Shown here: one piece after another, positions 27,625-32,640 of the stretch
Layout of the letters: the number at the start of each line of letters is the position of its first letter
How positions within the stretch are numbered: position 1 is the first letter of the stretch
Source: Fragilaria crotonensis
Lineage: Eukaryota; Bacillariophyta; Fragilariophyceae; Fragilariales; Fragilariaceae
DNA length: 32,640 bases
Assembly (NCBI GenBank): GCA_022925895.1
Contig: JAKSYS010000696.1
Location: 1-32,640, forward strand
Direction: 5' to 3'
Translations under genes and position numbers: made by a program
Notes under the pieces: model-generated
Databases searched by the model: none
What the model saw: only the letters and a program-made list of their open reading frames with translations
Told to the model about the DNA's origin: nothing

Positions 27625-29022
27625 TCAATACAGCACGTGGTAGGAACATTTCGACAGCTCAAGCGACCCGCCGGTGGCATGAAGTAACTCGGACCATTTT
27701 GTTGCGTTGTGCTGAGCTTTCATCACCAATGCTTGCAAATGTTCCACATCTTCGGTGTCGTAAAAGGAGTTCACCTGACCGTTACTATCATCCACAAAGC
27801 CGATCATTGAGATGCGACTTTGGTTCGACCAGTCTGGATTGCAATACTGTGCAGGATGTGCCGTAGAGTCGTAGCAGTCGTACAGTAAGCTTGACAAAAA
27901 GCACCAAATCATCGGAGAGTTACCACTTCCCTGACCTGTGCCGTATATTGGCATGTCGACCGTATGAGAGTATGAGGAGTCGGACAAGCCAAGCTCGGTC
28001 CTGATATGATACTTCGCGTTGAGAAGCGTGTAACCATTGGATTGAGTGACGGTTTTCTCGACTCCGAATTTTCGACTTGCGAGCATAGCCAGATTTGGTA
28101 TGATGCGATCGTAGCATGCGCTGGCGTCATAATTAGTTTGAAGAAACATCCGTCGACTGATTCGAGAAATCTCGAACTGCAGTTCTTCAATCATTACTGG
28201 GTCTATTGCATTCCTACGCGGTCTTGAACCGAATTGTCCATCATTGAGCAAATTTAACGCCTCCGACTGATACAAGGCGACCCGCCACTTAATACCCAAC
28301 ATGAGGTTAAAGTCGGCTTCGTAAATATGTATGACCCTAGTGCGATGGATTTTCACGCATCCTCGGTCTTTAAACAAGATCGTATTCGCAATTTGCTGCC
28401 ATCTAGTAAACGAATAGCCACGTTCGAGTGCGTAGTTCAACAGAGATAAATGCATCCATGCCAGCGTTTGCTGCATATTGTCGTACTCTTCTTTAAGAGC
28501 CAATAATTTCAAATGCGCCTGTGCCCGTTCGTCATCCAATGGGATGGATGGATCCAGCGGTGGAACATGAGAATATTTATGTTTTGCAAACAAGGCCTTG
28601 TAATGACCGAGATGCATTCCCGACGGCGACGTGGTTGTGGATTCTCGCCACACTCGAAGCTTGCCCTGAAATTCTGCTAGTGTAATCGTCGGGGTAGTTG
28701 TCAACGTAGCAATCTGGTGAGTCTGCTGCAAGTGCTGAAGCAATAATTGAACGGACTCGGAATGTTGATCAATCGAATATGTGCCGTCGAGGATGGATTC
28801 TGCCGTGCCGGTGTCTCCACAAAATGTTAAAGATGTTGATAGCGGAGCGACTGTGAAGGGTTCCGTGAGCTTGGCCGAAATGTTGTCGATTCCGTCGCTG
28901 AAGATGTTCCACGATCTCGGATGGGACATCAATTGTCTGCCACTCCGTACAAGTTTTAGGATCAGTTGATGGTGGTCTTGGAATCTCGATGCGTGTAACC
29001 CCTTGGCTTTGTCCACGTTCAC
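27625..29022 (-). CDS. LINE ORF2, reverse transcriptase core
   Basis: An open 465-codon segment containing the RT fingers and palm: SPSGMHLGHYKALF (near 165), FKDRGCVKIHRTRVIHIYEA (near 240-265), motif A YDASACYDRI (about 298-307), motif B GTGQGSGNSP (about 358-367), motif C GFVDDSNG (about 406-413) and motif D GGSLELSKCSYH at the end. The FVDD box replaces the commoner FADD. The frame is closed by TGA at 27625, where a lost G in TATTGGAAA would explain the break; homologous sequence continues in other frames to 27530. It is part of one ORF2 with the segments at 24705 and 29435. Confidence 0.85.
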   Translation of the reverse strand: MNVDKAKGLHASRFQDHHQLILKLVRSGRQLMSHPRSWNIFSDGIDNISAKLTEPFTVAPLSTSLTFCGDTGTAESILDGTYSIDQHSESVQLLLQHLQQTHQIATLTTTPTITLAEFQGKLRVWRESTTTSPSGMHLGHYKALFAKHKYSHVPPLDPSIPLDDERAQAHLKLLALKEEYDNMQQTLAWMHLSLLNYALERGYSFTRWQQIANTILFKDRGCVKIHRTRVIHIYEADFNLMLGIKWRVALYQSEALNLLNDGQFGSRPRRNAIDPVMIEELQFEISRISRRMFLQTNYDASACYDRIIPNLAMLASRKFGVEKTVTQSNGYTLLNAKYHIRTELGLSDSSYSHTVDMPIYGTGQGSGNSPMIWCFLSSLLYDCYDSTAHPAQYCNPDWSNQSRISMIGFVDDSNGQVNSFYDTEDVEHLQALVMKAQHNATKWSELLHATGGSLELSKCSYHVLY

Positions 29023-29434
29023 GTGCAGCTTTGATTTTCCGTTACCCTTTTGACCTTTTCATTTCGTTTTAGTCGACAGAGAAGCTTGGCGTGATTTTTA
29101 TCGGCTGTGCTCGCTGATTGCTCGAGTTCCTGGATCCGTTCCTCCCTTTCTTGGTCTCTCCGGAGATAGCTTTCTGCGACGATCTTTTGATCTCGGCCTG
29201 AGTATCTCGGGTTGCTGTTTACACTGCTCTTTCGAAACTGGAAGCGTCATCTCTAGGTCGTGTAATGCCATATCACGTCGGAGAATTTGGGAATGATCTA
29301 GACCTGTTCGATACATGGATAGCCATTTCGTCAAAATCCCTTTCTTTAATCGCGCTTTGCTTAGCGCTACTGACCACGCTGGTTCCCGAAATCGTTTGGT
29401 TTTCTGTTCTGCATCAAGACTTGCCTTTAGTACG
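29023..29434 (-). pseudogene. LINE ORF2 linker between endonuclease and RT, frameshifted
   Basis: The polyprotein path runs through at least two frames here. One piece (29098-29334) is open and basic (PRSKDRRRKLSPERPRKGG). I see no domain. The shifts separate endonuclease and RT in this copy. Confidence 0.6.
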
Positions 29435-30406
29435 TCATAGTCGAGACGTTCGGCGAATGCATGTCGATCGCCCGGGAGAGATAGTTGTTCTGCACGCCGG
29501 AGTGTTCCTGTTCATCAAGTAATCATATTTGAGCTTGATGTATTGGGTAACCTGTTCGGTGTTATTGGATTTTAACACTCGGAGATTATGTGGAGCAAGC
29601 TTCTGGGTCGTGTTACCAAAGAGAATCTCATTATCGAAGTCGAAGAAATACGCTCGATGGTCTGTAGCGAATCTTTCGTTGAAGGATTCGTAACCACATC
29701 GAAGTAATGCATTTGACACACGATGTGTGGCAAGACCGTAATCAAGACATTTCTTTCCTCTTGAGTACGTCGCTGGAGGGCGGGTGTTATGTCGAGTCTG
29801 CATGACATTTAATAACTGAAACTCTGCGGCAATTTGGCTTAGTCCATCGAGTTCTGATGCGAAGGCTTCGTTGAAATCTCCAACAAGTAACAGTTCGTCT
29901 CCGAGGGTAACTCGCTCTCTTAAAAACTTGCGTAAATCTCTTTTGAACGCCATTCGTGGAGTAGCCGAATCATTTGATTGTAACAATAAACTCTGTTGTT
30001 GCGACGTTACAGTTGTCAGGCCTGTGTGAGGATTGTCCGTGACCACTTGGTAAGCCGATATTATCGTCACATTCCTGTTCCCTGCTCCTCGGAACGTTTG
30101 ACTCGTCCAGCGTCCCCACTTATCATGACTCTGACCAATGATGCGTCCAGTGATATCGCCGGATGCTACCATCATTGTCCCTCCTGGTTTGTAATTGGTT
30201 TCGAACGGGATTGGCGTGGTTCCGAATAAGAGACGAGAGCGACTCCAATGTTGTCGCGCCGTATCATACAGGATGCTGCGGACATGGAATCGTGTTGTGT
30301 CGAGATTGTGTTCTTGACAACATATGATATCTGCCTGAACTTCTTTTCCCACCTTGCAAAGATCATCAAATCTCCCTCCTCTTCGATCGATGGAGGCCAT
30401 TGACAT
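29435..30406 (-). CDS. LINE ORF2, apurinic/apyrimidinic-type endonuclease
   Basis: An exonuclease-endonuclease-phosphatase domain that would nick the target to start reverse transcription. Visible motifs are CCQEHN (metal-binding Glu, residues 29-34), GRWTSQTF with VTIISAYQV, LLLVGDFNEAF (catalytic Asp and Asn, about 171-178), YSRGKKCLDYGLAT (Asp) and FATDHRAYF (Asp-His, about 247-250). The first strand of the domain, IYSLNVNGLHRS, is in the preceding frame (30366-31013), so an indel near 30390 splits the domain. The last residues after about 305 are out of frame. Confidence 0.85.
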   Translation of the reverse strand: MSMASIDRRGGRFDDLCKVGKEVQADIICCQEHNLDTTRFHVRSILYDTARQHWSRSRLLFGTTPIPFETNYKPGGTMMVASGDITGRIIGQSHDKWGRWTSQTFRGAGNRNVTIISAYQVVTDNPHTGLTTVTSQQQSLLLQSNDSATPRMAFKRDLRKFLRERVTLGDELLLVGDFNEAFASELDGLSQIAAEFQLLNVMQTRHNTRPPATYSRGKKCLDYGLATHRVSNALLRCGYESFNERFATDHRAYFFDFDNEILFGNTTQKLAPHNLRVLKSNNTEQVTQYIKLKYDYLMNRNTPACRTTISPGRSTCIRRTSRL

Positions 30407-31013
30407 TCAAGGAGTATATCCGTGTAACATTGTCGCCTTTATCCTCTACCCGATCTCCCCATGGATTGTTTCCTCGTAAGTTTTCCGATGACAAAATCGA
30501 TTGTCGCGTGGTTGCTATGGTACCTCGTTGCGACAATATTTTATTCCACTCCGCTCTTGCTATACGTAACCTCTGCGCTGGGGTAATTTGGGATGCCGAT
30601 ATAAGCGGTGGTTGAAATTGCTGTGTGTCGTCGTTGGATGGTTCCGACGCTTGTAGCGGAGCGCTGATATCATTGTTATCCCGTGTGCTGGAATCGATGC
30701 GTCTTACAGTCGCTGCTATTGTCCTCAAACGTTGTAATAATGAAGTGTGTCTCTGGTCCATGTCCGTAGCATTATCTACAGAAGGGTTATCCCTAGCTGT
30801 ATCCGATGCCGTGTGATGGTTATAGATCATCATCCTTGCGAGGTGAGTAATCGTCCCACGCTGTGAGGCGATCTTCGTCCATCGGCGCTGGCTCATGGTT
30901 ATCTTCTTCGATACCTGAGGGAGCTGAGTATTGTGTCGATTGTTTGTGTTTCCTTGGCGATGCTTTCCTGTCGAGGCGCTTTTCGCGATGATTTGGTGAA
31001 TCGTCGGGATCAA
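30366..31013 (-). CDS. LINE ORF2, N-terminal segment overlapping ORF1
   Basis: A 215-codon frame whose first 64 codons overlap the end of ORF1 in another frame. It ends with IYSLNVNGLHRS, the first conserved strand of the endonuclease, which ties it to ORF2. It contains an internal duplication: RRWTKIASQRGTI (near 30850-30890) and ARAEWNKILSQRGTIAT (near 30519-30557). The region between is Asp/Ser/Thr-rich. The overlap suggests that ORF2 is translated by frameshifting or reinitiation; I cannot tell which. Confidence 0.65.
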   Translation of the reverse strand: MIPTIHQIIAKSASTGKHRQGNTNNRHNTQLPQVSKKITMSQRRWTKIASQRGTITHLARMMIYNHHTASDTARDNPSVDNATDMDQRHTSLLQRLRTIAATVRRIDSSTRDNNDISAPLQASEPSNDDTQQFQPPLISASQITPAQRLRIARAEWNKILSQRGTIATTRQSILSSENLRGNNPWGDRVEDKGDNVTRIYSLNVNGLHRSKRREI

Positions 31014-32535
31014 TGGCTTGCGGTTGAGCGGCTGTGTTTGTCAACACTTGAACTTGCTGACACAAGCGTTCGATCATTGCTTCAAGGGTAGCAATTTTAT
31101 TCGTCAATTCCTCGTGGCGTATGTCTCTTGGGGTATCCGATTCCGTCATGCCTGACACCTGATCGGAAACTGTGGCTGCCGCGTACGACGCGTAGGTTCG
31201 TTCGGAATACTGGGAGCGGGTGTTGGTACTGTGATTCGTCGACTGATGTATGGTGTCTCCCGTTCGATTGTCCCATGCTCTATCGAGACGGAACATGGTG
31301 CCGCTATCAATTGTATTCGTTGTCATACTCTCAACACTGTACTCCATGAAACTCTTTGTAGATGTCGTCATCCAGGAATTTTCGCCGCTAGAGTATCCAT
31401 CTGTCTTGGGATTTGGCACAACAGGTGGACCCTCAAATTGTCCTTCTTTCGGTTTTGCGTCTTCCGGGACTATATCTCGAAACCATTCTGCGAATTGTTT
31501 TTGCAAGGACTGTCTTACTTTGTTTGCATCATTTTTTTGAACGAGAACATAAAATTTACCGTTCTGATCGACTTTCTTCGCGGGAATAACATCTTGAACC
31601 CCGGACATGGCTTGGATTCGATCCGATAAGTAATACATTGCGTCCAATCCGAGATAATTGATCATGACCACATGCTGGTTCGCTAAGATATGGTTTTGAT
31701 ACCTGATTGCTCCTTGGAATGCGTCCGGGTTTCTACGGCGCATTTGAAATGACACATAATCCTTGGTGTCCTTTGTGGCATCTTTCATGAGCGTGACAAG
31801 TTGATGAGCAGAGTGAAATGGAACTTCGACAGAAAACGCCTGGGTCGAGGAGGTCCGTCCATTATGGAGGATTTTATGGGTTTTCAACACGGTCTGGAAC
31901 TTTGGCACTTTTGCACGTGTAGTTCCATTGCTTTGGGTGAGACGGTTACGGATGGCTGAAGTAACTTTCTCGGGGGTGTAATACTTGGGATTAAACCCAG
32001 TGACGAATCCAATTTGTTGGACATCCCATTCTTGTTCGTCCCACATGTGCTCTCGGAGGAAGCAATTGTGGTCTTTCAGGAGTTGGAATGCCTGGGAATG
32101 GCGCTTGAGTTGACCGAAGGGGACGCGGATAAGAATTCGATGAACGATAGTGAACGCAATCTTTGAATCGGCTCCTGCGGACTTCTGGTGAAGCTTGAAC
32201 TGTTGTTCATGTGACATTCGTTTTGCGGTCGTGGTGTAGTTGCTGATGTTGCTCACCGGTTTGTTAAAGTTATTGATGATCTTTACATCGTTGCCAAAGG
32301 AAGACGCGATGATACGTAACCACTGGGTGTGGACTTCAGCTGGGTCGATGCTGTCGATACGTGAGCAGTCAACAGGTGCGAAGTTGAAACGGATGGTTTT
32401 CGAAACCATTTCATGGTCGCTATCGGAGTTACGATAACCAACGGGTGGGGTTGCGGTAGACAAGTCATCTTCCACGTCGAGATTGCGGGTTGGATCACAA
32501 CCAACGCTAGAGATTGGAAAAGACTGCGCCGTCAT
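30820..32535 (-). CDS. LINE ORF1 protein
   Basis: An intact 571-codon ORF, the first of the element, starting 86 bp from its 5' end. I recognise no zinc knuckle or RRM with confidence. The N-terminal half looks globular (IAFTIVHRILIRVPFGQLKR, EWDVQQIGFVTGFNPKYYTP). The middle is Ser/Thr-rich, and a heptad-like stretch (EELTNKIATLEAMIERLCQQ) at about 472-498 should form a coiled coil. The end is basic, then acidic. By position and coiled coil it should be the RNA-binding chaperone that forms the ribonucleoprotein. Its integrity contrasts with the broken ORF2. Confidence 0.75.
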   Translation of the reverse strand: MTAQSFPISSVGCDPTRNLDVEDDLSTATPPVGYRNSDSDHEMVSKTIRFNFAPVDCSRIDSIDPAEVHTQWLRIIASSFGNDVKIINNFNKPVSNISNYTTTAKRMSHEQQFKLHQKSAGADSKIAFTIVHRILIRVPFGQLKRHSQAFQLLKDHNCFLREHMWDEQEWDVQQIGFVTGFNPKYYTPEKVTSAIRNRLTQSNGTTRAKVPKFQTVLKTHKILHNGRTSSTQAFSVEVPFHSAHQLVTLMKDATKDTKDYVSFQMRRRNPDAFQGAIRYQNHILANQHVVMINYLGLDAMYYLSDRIQAMSGVQDVIPAKKVDQNGKFYVLVQKNDANKVRQSLQKQFAEWFRDIVPEDAKPKEGQFEGPPVVPNPKTDGYSSGENSWMTTSTKSFMEYSVESMTTNTIDSGTMFRLDRAWDNRTGDTIHQSTNHSTNTRSQYSERTYASYAAATVSDQVSGMTESDTPRDIRHEELTNKIATLEAMIERLCQQVQVLTNTAAQPQAIDPDDSPNHREKRLDRKASPRKHKQSTQYSAPSGIEEDNHEPAPMDEDRLTAWDDYSPRKDDDL

Positions 32536-32621
32536 TGTCGGTGTGTTCGTAGTACAAAACGTACCGGAGATTCACGTAGGATTTTTGTATGGCTTACAAA
32601 ATTCACTAAGGTGAAAATTCT
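32536..32621 (-). promoter_or_regulatory. LINE 5' leader
   Basis: The 86 bases between the target duplication and the ORF1 ATG. An internal promoter would be expected here, but I see no defined motif. Confidence 0.5.
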
Positions 32622-32638
32622 AAGAGGAGTATTATCAA
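32622..32638. repeat. 17-bp target site duplication of the LINE, right copy
   Basis: Second copy of 24563-24579. The older LINE fragment resumes after it with the last two bases of the window. Confidence 0.88.
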
Positions 32639-32640
32639 TG

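Larger units (their letters stand above)
24580..32621 (-). mobile_element. Full-length LINE (APE-type endonuclease, RT, RNase H)
   Basis: An 8.04-kb minus-strand element between 17-bp target duplications. It has an 86-bp leader, ORF1, an overlapping ORF2 with endonuclease, RT, RNase H and Cys-finger C-terminus, and a 3' UTR of about 110 bp. It is complete at both ends. ORF2 has frame breaks near 30390, in the 29023-29434 linker, near 27627 and near 27556, so this copy cannot make an intact polyprotein; RNase H and the C-terminal part are open for 941 codons. The 3' end, read on the element's strand, is an oligo(T) run and not oligo(A). Confidence 0.88.

Overview
The window is eukaryotic and most likely from a diatom (a stramenopile, probably a pennate one). 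The basis is the style of its elements and genes: a DIRS-like retrotransposon with a reverse transcriptase (RT), RNase H and tyrosine recombinase (YR); a LINE with an apurinic-type endonuclease, RT and RNase H; and a type II membrane leucine-rich-repeat protein ending in a CTSGCC-type cap, as is common in diatoms. No bacterial operons, rRNA or CRISPR arrays are visible. The species assignment is inference.

Layout. Positions 2-10083 are a decayed DIRS-like copy (copy A, minus strand). It is split by a younger 3,878-bp LTR retrotransposon (4867-8744) with two 514-bp LTRs that look identical, a 5-bp target duplication, a polypurine tract and a primer-binding site. The site matches the anticodon arm of initiator methionine tRNA. 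This LTR element shows no RT and one unrecognised 368-codon ORF. Copy A abuts a LINE C-terminal remnant (10082-10171). Positions 10172-16100 are the only region that looks like host DNA. It holds an intact LRR membrane protein gene (10578-12014), then three diverged copies of an unrecognised module, each with a conserved box followed by a small zinc-finger-like gene. One of the three genes is open and two are broken. A glutamine/serine-rich ORF lies between the modules.

Positions 16101-22568 are a second DIRS-like copy (copy B, plus strand), head-to-head with A and inserted in a 167-bp tandem repeat without target duplication. Positions 22569-24075 hold remnants of that repeat, a tRNA-like sequence and a 60-bp tandem repeat. 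Positions 24076-24579 are an old LINE fragment, interrupted by a full-length LINE on the minus strand (24580-32621) that is bounded by a 17-bp target duplication.

How it fits together: the window is a transposon nest with at least three levels, namely DIRS into LINE, LTR element into DIRS, and LINE into LINE. The DIRS copies and the LINE each carry several frame disruptions, so none looks autonomous. The LTR element appears youngest because its LTRs are indistinguishable by eye. The most unusual points are the zinc-finger module family with copy-specific short repeats in its leaders, the oligo(T) 3' end of the LINE, the PCNA-binding-like C-terminus shared by two LINE lineages, and the half-tRNA primed LTR element with an unknown ORF.
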